Source: Tuctoria greenei
Lineage: Eukaryota; Streptophyta; Magnoliopsida; Poales; Poaceae
Direction of reading: 5' to 3'
DNA: 64,000 bases
Assembly: GCA_036927565.1 (NCBI GenBank)
Contig: JAYESD010000008.1
Location: 20,540,100 to 20,604,099 of the forward strand
Numbering within the stretch: the stretch's first letter is position 1; each line of letters begins with the position of its first letter. Of this stretch, positions 44,516 through 55,452 are shown piece after piece. The notes beneath the pieces were generated by a model that searched no databases, was not told where the DNA came from, and saw only the letters and a program-made list of their open reading frames with translations. Both the position numbers and the translations under genes were made by a program.

Positions 44516-46688
44516 TGTGACACCCGGTTTCGAAAATGAACCAAGTGCGACGCATATGTGTGCCTAGGACGTTCAACACACATACACGAGTGCATCACAA
44601 ATGATATATAGAAAATTACCACAACACAAATTAATAATTAAGTACTTTTTATTACAAGAATCAAATCATCCTCAATCTACAACTCTAATGATCATTATTA
44701 ATGAGTTCTGCAGTGGAAATAATTTAAACTACTAAGCAAAGGGATATAGCGCGGCTCCAAGCAAACCACATGCAAGCTGACAGCAACACACAACCTAGTA
44801 CTCCCAAGTATCCTCAGGATACTCCCAAATGTCACATGAAACTGTTGGCGGGGGGATTGCAAATGTGAGTACATGTCATACTCAGCAAGTCTGTAAAAAT
44901 AATGACATGTAGTTTAAACAAGGAATGATAATAAATAACGACTATTTGCTGAAAAGTACATTTAAAACACGTAAAAAGCATCCTACAATTTCTATGTGAA
45001 ATAATCCTATCGTATCCCAAATGAACACAATAATTCATATTCATCTTTCATTATCCTTCCATTTGCCATATTCTTACTATCATCATTAACCATGACCATT
45101 TATCACCATCCAATCCATAACCATAACCAAACTATAACCAATCCATAATAAAATCCCAAGTTCCACTCTAATCATGGAAGTGGTCCAGGTGCTCATAACC
45201 GGGAGCACGGCTATCATGATAGTTTTTAACACTCTGCAGAGGTTGTACCGCATTACCCACAAGTTCATGATTTCATCACCTACAAGTGACTAAAGAAACC
45301 TCGCTTATGCCAACTACACTTTCTTAGGTGTATGGCCAAGAGATCACAAAATAGCCTTTACAAAGAGACTAACAGCATGTTCAGACCCTCTAAGGCTTCA
45401 CCAGTGGCTGAGCACATCCAACAAAGGGACCCCTCTTGTGCTGTTTGGATCCCAGGGCAGTACCGCCTCTATTGCAAACCGATACGACTCCCATTCGCTG
45501 CTCCCCAAACGATCCGAACAATCATAGCAATACATCTAATTAATTGGCTAAGCTGCACCCATACTGTGCCTTGTGGTGGCACTGTAGTACTGGCTTATTC
45601 TTGCATTAACCGGTCCTTAGATCTAAAGAAAGCAAGCCACCATATCATCCAACCCAATCCACAAACCATGCTTGCTTAGATCTCATGTTATCAATTATCC
45701 ACTTTCATGAATTCTCATCATCCATAAGTTCATTAATTCATAATTAATCCATTTGATTGTTTTCCCATCCCAATTAATTAGAGCAAAGCAAATAGGTAAA
45801 AATACCCTTCCCAACTCTCTACAATATATTCCAAGCGACAAGGATGGTCAAACAAAACTAGTAAACACCTATCATGGGTTTATCATCAATTTGACACAAG
45901 CATGCAGTTTTGCAAACAAAACATTTAAAAAACATGATCAAAATGATCAAGGACACTTGCCTTGCTCCTGAGATTGGTTTGGGTCAAAAGCTTCAAAGTC
46001 CTGGTGCTGGAGGTCCCCGACAGCACTCTCTAGAGTAAAACGTTCTATTCCGCGTAATAAAAATACAAAACGGACATTATAATCAATAAATGCTCATATA
46101 TTACTCAATATGCCATGATATGCATGAATAGTGCAATTATGAGGTAAAAGTTGTTAATGCGTTGCTATTAATGTTTACTAACTAGTTGCAATGGTTTTTA
46201 ACAAGTTTGAACAAGTTTCAAGTTGATTCGAGTCAAATTGGATTCAATTCAGCAAACAGATCTTCAAAGACCAGACAAGTCCGGTACAGGGGCCGTACTA
46301 ATCCGTCCTGACCAGAAACTGGAATTTAGGGTTTTTGCTGGTTAGCGAGATTTAGGGTTGAATTCACGTAGGAAATTGGATATAGAGGGTGTACCGTGAG
46401 TTTAGATATCCAAGGATCGAGAATTGGGTGTGGAACTTGAATGTTGACGATTAGGGTGTGGAGTTTTCTATCAACTTGACAAAGAGATGAAAGGTTGGGG
46501 TGGTGGGGTGTTTATATAGAGGTGGTGGTGGTAGGAATTGGGTAGAACTTGTGTATAAGGTGGTGGAGGTCGTGTAAGGGTCCCACATGGACTCCACAAG
46601 GTTTGGGCACAATGTTCTTGGGCCCAATTAAGGTCAATACCAAATAACAAGAAGTGGATAAAGAAATAGAATCCAAGTCGGGCACACC

Positions 46689-46797
46689 GGACTAGTCCGC
46701 TAAGGTACCGAACAAGTCCGATATGGGACAGAAAGTTGAACGGCCAAGTCCAAGGATGGTCCGAACAAGTTTGCAAAAGATTAGAAAGCAAAACGGA
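46689..46797. repeat. Palindrome cluster upstream of TATA, A2 LTR, left half
   Basis: GGACTAGTCC at 46689-46698 and several degenerate copies. It is split by A1 and resumes at 57266-57514. Confidence 0.8.
46793..46797 (+). repeat. Target-site duplication ACGGA, left of A1
   Basis: Identical to 57264-57268. It lies within a CGGACAAGT motif of the A2 LTR. Confidence 0.92.
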
Positions 46798-46928
46798 TGT
46801 AACACCTTCATTTTCATGCATCATGCCTTGCATACATTCATGTACATGTTTAACATTAACCCATAACAAGAGGAACAAGTTTAAAATTGATTTAGAACAA
46901 AACCGCACTTAAAAATGTAGGAAAGTGC

Positions 46929-47228
46929 GGACTAGTCCGGTTTTGCTGAGGACTAGTCCGATTTCTCTCTGTCTAAAAATGGACTTGTCCGTTTTTGCTG
47001 CGGATTAGTCCGATATTTGCCCCTGGATAACTTCGGACTTGTCCGATCTTGTGCGTACTAGTCCGATATTCCATGAATCCCTGGACTTGTCCGGACTAGT
47101 CCGGTGTTCCTGTGGACTTGTCCGTTTTCCTTTCTGACTAAGATCAGACTTGTCCGATTTTAGGCCAGACTTGTCCGATTTTCTCTTTGGACGACTTCGG
47201 ACTAGTCCAATTCTGTCCGGACTTGTCC
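46929..47228. repeat. Palindrome cluster upstream of TATA, A1 5' LTR
   Basis: About fifteen copies of GGACTAGTCC/GGACTTGTCC and near variants in 300 bp. It ends about 170 bp before the TATA box. Confidence 0.92.
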
Positions 47229-47398
47229 GATATTTCGTGACTCCGAGATTGACCTTTTGTGTTACGACTTGTTTCTTGGGTGTCACGTTAAGTGGGCCTA
47301 TGGATGTCGTGCCCAACTCTTTTAGAGCCCATGTGGGACTCTAAACCGGCCTCTACTCATCCCAAAACTCGAAATCTATCTAACCCTAGCCTCCACCT

Positions 47399-47408
47399 CT
47401 ATATAAAC
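47399..47408 (+). promoter_or_regulatory. TATA box of A1 5' LTR
   Basis: CTATATAAAC, conserved in all family A LTRs of the window (7688, 41948, 46510, 55057). Confidence 0.75.
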
Positions 47409-47424
47409 AGCCCTACCCTTTGGT

Positions 47425-47670
47425 TTGACATCTATTTGCCACTTTTCCACCCACCCAAACCCTAGTTCGTGGGGAGCCACCATCAAGGAGGGAGGAGAAG
47501 AGCCCAAGCAAGAAGAAGAAGAGGAGGAAACGAAAGAGGATCAAGATCTCCACCAAGTTTCGTTCTTCACCACCAATTCCTCTCCAAGTTCATCACCAAA
47601 CCCTAGACCATCAAGATCCAAGTGTTACCTCCAAGTTTCTTGGTTCATTGGAGTTCTAAACACCTGGTAT
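47425..47670 (+). other. Leader ORF in LTR R region, A1
   Basis: An open frame of about 82 codons to this point, just after the TATA box, with a glutamate-rich stretch (KEGGEEPKQEEEEEETKEDQ). It recurs with the same core in the other LTR copies. The candidate splice donor CACCTG/GTATAG is at 47666/47667. It may be a short upstream ORF or simply purine-rich leader; translation is unproven. Confidence 0.35.
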
Positions 47671-47764
47671 AGCTCCTATTCTCTTTTCCTTACGAGAATT
47701 CAACCCCTAATCTCCGAATTTACGTCGATCTAGAAAACCCTAATCCGCTGATCTCGCAGAGTGC

Positions 47765-47794
47765 GGACTTGTCCGGTCCCTAGCGGACTAGTCC
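47765..47794. repeat. Palindrome pair downstream of TATA, A1 5' LTR
   Basis: GGACTTGTCC at 47765-47774 and GGACTAGTCC at 47785-47794. Confidence 0.92.
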
Positions 47795-49609
47795 GATCTT
47801 TCTGGTTAAATTGTGTTGAATTAACTCTAAAAATTGATCTAATCAACTCCAAACCTGTATAAACTTGTTAAAAGCTATTAGAACTAATTAGTGATCATTA
47901 AAAGCAATCTAGTAACAAGTTCTACCTTGCATTTGCATTAATCATGCATGTCATGCCATATTGAGTAATATTTGTGCACTCTTTGATTGTGTTTCTTGTC
48001 TTGTATGTTTATTGTGTGGATTAGACGGATTTGCACTAGAGAGTGGCGCGGAGGATCTACAACACCAAGAGTTTGAAGGCTTTGACCCTAATCAACAGCA
48101 AGAGCAAGGCAAGTGTCCTTGAAGCATATTGATCCTGTTTTTAAAATAAATGTTTTATTTGTAAAACTGCATGTTGTGTCAATTTGTAGGGAATCCTATG
48201 GTAGGAAGTTTACTAGACTTGCTAAACCACCCTTGTCACCTAGAATTTATGGTAGAGCGTCGGGATGGACTTTTTACCTTTTGCTTCGCTTAATCAACTG
48301 GGATGGGAATAACTGTACCACTCAATTTAATTATGCATGGATGAGATTATGGTTAACATGAACTGGTTAAATATGGTATGGTAATGGGTGATCTAAGCAA
48401 GCCTGGTATGTGGATGGGTTGGATGTTATGGTGGTTTGCTTGATTTAGATCTAAGGACCGGTTCATGCGAGAATAAGCCAGGACTATAGTGCCACCACGA
48501 GGCCAAGTATGGGTGCAGCGTAGCTGATTAATTAGGGCTTTGCTAGTGCTTTTTCGACCATTGTGGATGCTCGGGGAAGGGATAGTCGGATTGGGTTTGT
48601 TGATGATTGGTGGGACTACCCTGAGATCCGAATGGCTCAAGAGGGGGCCCTTGGTTGAAGATGTGCTCAGTTGGAGGCATCGCCACCGGTGAAACCTCAG
48701 TGGGGTCTAAATAGGCTAGTAATCCCTTTGTAAAGGCTATTTTGTGATCTCTTGGCCATACACCAAAGGAAGTGTAATTGGCATAAGAGAGGTTCCTTAG
48801 TCGCCGACGGGTGATGAAATCACAAACACGTGGGTAAAGTGGTACAAACTCTGCAGAGTTAACTAAAACTATCATGATAGCCGTGCTCCCGGTTATGAGC
48901 GCCTGGATGACCTACATGATTAGATGGAACTCGGTAATTGGGATGGTTATGGTTTGGTAATGGTTATGGATGGTTATGGATTTATTTCTGGTATTGAATA
49001 TGGTTATTGGCAGTGGTGAAATCTGGAATTATGGATGAGGATGGTGAATTGTGGACTGGTATTATGGTATTACTTATGATTATAATGGGTTTACTTCACA
49101 TAAATATGATTCATTGCTTTTCCAAATGTTTTAATGTACTTTTCAGCACTTTGCCATTATTATTGTCGTCATTTGAATCAGCCACATGTCATACTTTCCA
49201 CACTTGCTGAGTACGACATGTACTCACTCTTGCAATCCCACCCCAACAGTTGCAGGTCAGGATTGGGAGTTTAATGGCGATAATGCGGAGTTCTAGGTTG
49301 TGTCTACCGTCAGCTTTGCCTGTGTTGTTGATTGGAGCTGCGCATACATACCCTGTCGCTTATGCTGCATAGTTGCTTAGTTTGATTAATTAGTTTATTT
49401 CCGCTGCATTAGTTGAACTTGTCATTAATATTCATTAGAGCTTGTATTTGAGGATAATCTGGTTTGTGTAATAAAATTTGGTTAATTAATCCTGTTCTGT
49501 GGTAATTTTATGTATATCCTTTTGTGATTGCACTCGCGTATGTGTGATGAACATCCTGGGCACACATATGCATTAGCTTGGTTCATTTTTGGAACCGGGC
49601 GTCACAGAT

Positions 49610-49622
49610 TGGTATCAGAGCC
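49610..49622 (+). other. Primer-binding site, A1
   Basis: TGGTATCAGAGCC, three bases after the LTR; initiator-Met tRNA. Confidence 0.93.
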
Positions 49623-49863
49623 AGGTTGACTGTAGGATGCAGCCTAGATAGAATGGACACTTTAGAGCACATAGGAGCACTCAGGAATCGATGTGTTTTT
49701 GCTTGGAGTGCTGTTTGCTATATATATTGCTTGCTTGTGTGCTTAATAGAGGATTTTGGGATGCTTTAGCATTGCCATGTCCACCTAGGCTAGTGCAGTT
49801 AGTTGTTTAGTTTCATATCCCTTGATGCATATAGTTGGGGACGTTTTCTAATTCTTACCTAGT

Positions 49864-49875
49864 GCTTTTCTTCAG
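49864..49875 (+). other. Candidate 3' splice site abutting gag start, A1
   Basis: CTTTTCTTCAG ends exactly at the gag ATG. The A2 relative has CTCTTTTTTTAG in the same place. Confidence 0.45.
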
Positions 49876-51060
49876 ATGGTGAGGACTCGCAACCAGAGGG
49901 ATGGCAATGATGAAGAGGAGAACAATGGAGTGCCTAAGAACAACAATGGGCAAGGATCTACTCAGGGAGGTATCAACATCGAGCAGCTATTGGCCATGCA
50001 AAACCAGCTCATGCAGACCATGATACAAACTATGGGACAGCTGCAGGCTGGCAATATCAACAATCAGCCCCACATGCCTCCACCGCCACCCCCGCCTCCT
50101 CATAACCGATTGGGAGAGTTTATGAGGACTAGGCCGCCAACCTTTGCTCAAGCCGCAAACCCTATGGATGCAGATGATTGACTCAAGTCCGTGGAGAAGA
50201 AACTTGCTATTGTCCAATGCAGTGACCGGGAGAAGGTCTTGTTTGCTTCTCATCAACTAGTTGGAGCAGCTGCGGATTGGTGGGATTCTTATTGCAATGC
50301 TCATGAGAATCAAGAGAGAATTACTTGGGCCAAATTCAAGGAGAATTTTCGTTCTCATTATGTGCCCGAGGGAGTTATGATCTTGAAGAGGCAAGAATTT
50401 GAGAATTTAAGGCAAGGAAGATCAAGCATGAGTGAATATCTCAATAAATTCACTCAACTCTCAAGGTATGCGCCTGAGGATGTTAGTCGGGACAGCCGGA
50501 AGCAATACTTGTTCATGAGGGGCTTGAACAATGAGATCCAAGTGCAATTGCTCAACTGTGACTATGTCAATTTCCAGAAGCTTGTGGACAAAGCAATGGT
50601 GGTTTAGAACAAGATCCGTGAGATGGAGCAAGAAACCAAGAGGAAGGCGCCATATCAAGGACAGCAACAAGGAAGTAATGTGCGCCCTCACTTTGCGCCA
50701 CCCAATGCGCCTCATTACAACTCCTCTATTCCTGCTCAACGCCCTGGTTATGCACCGCGCCCAACTCAGTTTTTGCAGTAGCGCCCTGTTATGCAAGCAC
50801 CTAGGCCTCCAATGCCTTATGAGCCTCGTGCTAATTTTCCTGCTGCAAAATCTCAAAACCAAGCTCGTCCCAACAATTCTGGTGGGGTTAAGAAGTGTTA
50901 TACTTGTGGAGAAGCTGGACACTTTGCGCATCAATGTCCTAAGTCGGGCCTTGGTCAAGGAAGCAATGCACCCAGGCAAAACCCAAGACCTAATGGAGGA
51001 CAACCACAAGGAAGCCGTGGACAGCAGAATTTTGCTCATGGCAACGTGAACCATGTCTCT
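49876..51060 (+). pseudogene. gag: A1 Gag
   Basis: The frame opens ATG GTG AGG (MVRTRNQRDGNDEEENNG), followed by a Q-rich and proline-rich N-terminus. A TGA at 50179-50181 replaces the tryptophan seen in A2 (DWLKS). The capsid block follows (ADWWDSYCNAHENQERITWA; HYVPEGVMILKRQEFENL; LSRYAPEDV). A TAG at 50605-50607 replaces a glutamate, and another TAG at 50779-50781 follows CAG. The CCHC knuckle CYTCGEAGHFAHQC lies at 50896-50937. The third stop is shared in position with A2. Gag would form the particle and bind RNA. Confidence 0.9.
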
Positions 51061-52870
51061 ACGGAGGATGCTCAACAAGCGGATGATGTGGTTATTGGTA
51101 TGTTTCTCGCAAACTCCAACCCCGCAACTATGTTATTTGATTCCGGAGCATCGCATTCATTCATTGCATCAAAGTATGTTGCCAAGTATAGTTTGCCTAT
51201 CTCTCATATGAAGTTTACTCTGTTGGTTAAGTCTCCTGGAGGAGAGATGAGGACAAATATAGTATGTCCAAAAGTAAGCCTTAGAATAAGGGGGGTAGAC
51301 TTCTCCGCCAACCTCATTGTTTTGGATTCTCAAGGATTGGACATTATACTTGGTCTGGACTGGTTAAGGAAGCACAATGGAGTTATTGAGTGCGCCACGA
51401 AGACGGTGAAGTTGACCAATGAGGAAGGGATCACCGTAGAATTTGAAGCATCTCAAACTGCACCAAAGCAATTGGAGCTGAATCATATGGATGGTGCCGC
51501 AATTGAGGAGATTCCGGTGGTGTGTGAATTTTTGGATGTTTTTCCGGACGAGTTGTCAGGTATGCCACCTGATCGAGACATTGAGTTTGTTATTGATTTA
51601 ATACCTGGAACTGCACCTATAGCTAAGAGGCCGTATAGGATGCCTCCTATGGAATTAGCGGAGCTCAAGAAGCAAATTCAAGAGCAATTAGAGAAGGGTT
51701 TTATTCGCCCTAGTTCTCCTCCTTGGGGAGCGCCCGTTCTATTTGTGGACAAGAAGGACGGATCCCAAAGGATGTGCGTGGATTACCAAGCTCTCAACGA
51801 GATAACAATCAAGAACAAGTATACCTTGCCCCGCATAGAACACTTGTTTGATCAGATGAAGGGTGCTTGTGTCTTCTCTAAGATTGATTTAAGGTCAGAG
51901 TACTTTCAAATGAAGATTAGACCATCGGACATACCCAAGACAGCTTTTAGGACACAGTATGGATCTATGAGTACACCGTGATGTCTTTTGGATTGACAAA
52001 TGCGCCTGCCTACTCTATGTACCTCATGAATAAGGTCTTCATGGAGTACTTGGATAAGTTCGTTGTGGTGTTTATTGATGATATCATGATCTACTCGAAG
52101 GATGAGAAGGAACATGAGGAACACTTGAGGCTTACGTTGCAGAAATTGAGGGAGCATCAGTTGTATGCCAAGTTCAATAAGTGCCAGTTTTGGTTGAAAG
52201 AGGTGCCATTCTCGGGTCATATAATCTCAGGAGGAGGAGTATCGGTTGACCCCGGAAAAGTAAGAGACGTGTTGAAGTGGGAACCGCCGCAAAATGTCAA
52301 GGAAATAAGGAGTTTTCTTGGGATGGCTGGATATTACCGTCGGTTTATCAAGGACTTTTCCAAGATATCCAAGCCTATGACGGAGTTGCTAATGAAGGGA
52401 AAGGCGTTCCAATGGACTGAAGCTTGTCTAAATAGTTTTGAGGAGTTGAAGAAGAGGTTAACAACAGCCCCAGTTTTGGTATTGCCGGATGTAAGCAAGA
52501 GTTTTGATATTTATTGTGGCGCATCAAGACAAGGGCTTGGATGTGTATTGATTCAAGAAGGTCAAGTGGTCGCCTATGCATCAAGACAATTGAAGAAACA
52601 TGAGCAGAATTACCCCACGCACTATTTGGAACTCGCGGCCGTGGTACATGCATTGAAGATTTGGAGACACTATATTCTTGGACATAGGTGTGAAATTTAT
52701 ACGGATCATAAGAGTTTGAAGTATATTTTCACACAGACATATCTGAATTTAAGGCAACGAAGATGGTTGGAGCTCATCAAAGATTATGATTTGGGGATCA
52801 ATTATCATCCGGGAAAGGCCAATGTAGTGGCCGATGCTTTGAGTAGAAAAGGAGTAAGTCATCAACTCAC
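51061..52870 (+). pseudogene. pol: A1 protease, reverse transcriptase and RNase H
   Basis: The protease has DSGASHSF at about 51139. The linker LSGMPPDRDIEFVIDLIPG is followed by RT (RPSSPPWGAPVLFV; KIDLRSEYFQMKI). One base is missing near 51966, so the frame changes before MSFGLTNAPAY. The catalytic box is FIDDI at 52071-52085. RNase H follows from SFDIYCGAS, through YPTHYLELAAVV and YTDHKSLKYIF, to ADALSRKG. Apart from the single-base deletion the enzymes look complete and the catalytic residues are in place. Confidence 0.92.
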
Positions 52871-54435
52871 AGTTCAAGAGTTACCATCCGAGCTATGCAA
52901 GGAGTTTGAACGGTTGAACCTCGGGTTTGTAAATGAGATGGAGATGATGGAGTTAAACCCAACCTTGGAACAAGAAATTCGAGTGGCACAAACCACAGAT
53001 GAGGAGATCAAGGAAATCAAGAAAAGAACCGAAGAAGGGAGAGAATTCAGATTTGACGAGGATGAACATGGTACCTTATGGCTTGGAAAGAGAATCGTTG
53101 TGCCTAATGTAAAGCATATTCGGGAGACAATATTAAAGGAGACACATGACTCGCCTTACTCGATTCACCCAGGTTGTACAAAGATGTACAAAGACTTGAA
53201 GACTTGCTATTGGTGGGATAGCATGAAGAAGGACATAGCCGAATATGTTGCATTGTGTGACGTGTGCCAACGAGTCAAGGCGGAACATCAAAGGCCAGCA
53301 GGGTTATTGCAGCCATTGAAGATTCCAGAGTGGAAGTGGGAAGAGATTGGTATGGACTTTATAGTTGGATTACCGTGAACCCAGTATGGCTATGATTCAA
53401 TATGGGTCATTGTAGATCGGTTGACAAAATCAGCTCACTTCATTCCTGTCAAGACCACATATACCACCGCAAAGCTAGCAGAATTGTATATGGAGCATAT
53501 TGTGTGCCGACATGGAGTACCAAAGAAGATAGTCACGGATAGAGGTTCTCAATTTACCTCCAGATTTTGGCAAAAATTGCATGAAGCTTTGGGAACAAGG
53601 TTGAATTTTAGTTCAGCATATCATCCTCAAACGGATGGACAAACCAAGAGGACCAATCAGATTTTGGAGGACATGTTAAGAGCTTGTGCCTTAAAGCATG
53701 GGAAAATTTGGGACAAAAGCTTGCCATACGCGGAATTTTCATACAACAATAGTTACCAAGCAAGCTTGAAAATGTCACCATACGAAGCACTTTATGGGAG
53801 GAAGTGTAGGATACCTTTATTCTGGAATGAAGCAGGGGAAACTCAAGTATTTGGTCCAGATGTGTTGCAAGAAGCCGAAAAGCAAGTCCAAATAATTTGT
53901 GAAAACTTGAGGGCTGCCCAATCAAGACAAAAAGGCTATGCGGACAATAGGAGAAGGAAATGAGCCTTTGAAATAGGAGATTTTGTTTACCTCAAGATGT
54001 CCCCAATGAGAGGTCATAAGAGGTTTAACATAAGGGGTAAGCTCGCACCTCGTTATATTAGACCATTCAAGATTTTGGACAAAAGAGGAGAAGTAGCATA
54101 TAAGTTGGAGATGCCAGCTCATCTTTCAGACGTACATGATGTGTTTCATGTTTCCCAGCTCAAGAAGTGCTTGAGAGTACCGGAAGATCAAGTTCCAATG
54201 GAAGAATTGGAACTAGAGGAAGATTTGACGTATGCCGAGCAACGGTCAAAATCTTGGAAACTAAGGAGAGAGTCACAAGGAACAAGGTCATTAGATGGTG
54301 TAAAGTTCAATGGAAGCACCACACAGAAAAAGAAGCGACGTGGGAATTGGAGGATAATCTCAAGAAGAAATTTCCCTATCTCTTCTCTTCCGCGTCGAAT
54401 CTCGAGGGCGAGATTCATTTTAAGGGGGGTAGGTT
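52871..54435 (+). pseudogene. pol: A1 integrase with C-terminal chromodomain
   Basis: The zinc finger is H...C..C (HPGCTKMYKDL; CDVCQR) at about 53166-53275. The core has D (GMDFIVGLP), D (IVTDRGSQF) and E (NQILEDML). A TGA at 53376-53378 interrupts after GLP, where A2 has arginine, and another lies at 53961-53963 before the GDFVYLK block. A base is missing near 54245. The chromodomain (VKILETKERVTRNKVIRW; VQWKHHTEKEATWELED) follows in the other frame. Such chromodomains bind modified histone tails and steer insertion. The frame runs on through the polypurine tract into the LTR (stop at about 54505). Confidence 0.9.
54421..54435 (+). other. Polypurine tract, A1
   Basis: TAAGGGGGGTAGGTT directly before the 3' LTR. 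Confidence 0.88.
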
Positions 54436-54568
54436 TGTAACACCATCATTTTCATGCATCATGCCTTGCATACATTCAATGTACATGTTTAACATTAACC
54501 CATAACAAGAGGAACAAGTTTAAAATTGATTTGGAACAAAACCGCACTTAAAAATGTAGGAAAGTGCA

Positions 54569-54887
54569 GACTAGTCCGGTTTTGCTGAGGACTAGTCCGA
54601 TTTCTCTCTGTCTAAAAACGGACTTGTCCGTTTTTGCTGCGGATTAGTCCGATATTTGCCCCTGGACAACTTTGGACTTGTCCGATCTTGTGCGGACTAG
54701 TCCGATATTCCATGAATCCTTGAAAATTTGTTAAGTCCCTGGACTTGTCCGGACTAGTCCGGTGTTCCTGCGGACTTGTCCGTTTTCCTTTCTGACTAAG
54801 ATCGGACTTGTCCGATTTTAGGCCAGACTTGTCCGATTTTCTCTCTGGACGACTTCGGACTAGTCCGATTCTGTCCGGACTTGTCCA
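54569..54887. repeat. Palindrome cluster upstream of TATA, A1 3' LTR
   Basis: Matches 46929-47228, with several copies better preserved. Confidence 0.92.
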
Positions 54888-55422
54888 ATATTTCGTGACT
54901 CCGAGATTGACCTTTTGTGTTACGACTTGTTTCTTGGGTGTCACGTTAAGTGGGCCTAGGGACGTCGTGCCCAACTCTTTTAGAGCCCATGTGGGACTCT
55001 AAACCGGCCTCTACTCATCCCAAAACTCGAAATCCATCTAACCCTAGCCTCCACCTCTATATAAACAGCCCTACCCTTTGGTTTGACATCTATTTGCCAC
55101 TTTTCCACCCACCCAAACCCTAGTTCGTGGGGAGCCACCATCAAGGAGGGAGGAGAAGATCCCAAGCAAGAAGAAGAAGAGGAGGAAACGAAAGAGGATC
55201 AAGATCTCCACCAAGTTTCGTTCTTCACCACCAATTCCTCTCCAAGTTCATCACCAAACCCTAGACCATCAAGATCCAAGTGTTACCTCCAAGTTTCTTG
55301 GTTCATTGGAGTTCTAAACACCTAGTATAGCTCCTATTCTCTTTTCCTTACGAGAATTCAACCCCTAATCTCCGAATTTACATTGATCTAGAAAACCCTA
55401 ATCTGCTGATCTCGCAGAGTGC

Positions 55423-55452
55423 GGACTTGTCCGGTCCCTAGCGGACTAGTCC
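55423..55452. repeat. Palindrome pair downstream of TATA, A1 3' LTR
   Basis: GGACTTGTCC and GGACTAGTCC, 20 bp apart. Confidence 0.92.

Larger units (their letters stand above)
44516..46797 (-). repeat. A2 3' LTR, left part
   Basis: Plus-strand start TGTGACACCCGG. It continues at 57269 after the inserted A1. A TATA box (plus TTTATATAG) lies at 46510-46519. A degenerate palindrome pair lies at 46273-46304, and the upstream cluster starts at 46689. AATTC (44511-44515) would be the left target duplication; its partner is outside the window. Confidence 0.88.
46798..49606 (+). repeat. A1 5' LTR
   Basis: 2809 bp, TGTAACACC...CGTCACA. A TATA box (CTATATAAAC) lies at 47399-47408. It is 19 bp shorter than the 3' LTR because of one deletion after 47080, between TCC repeats. 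Confidence 0.94.
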
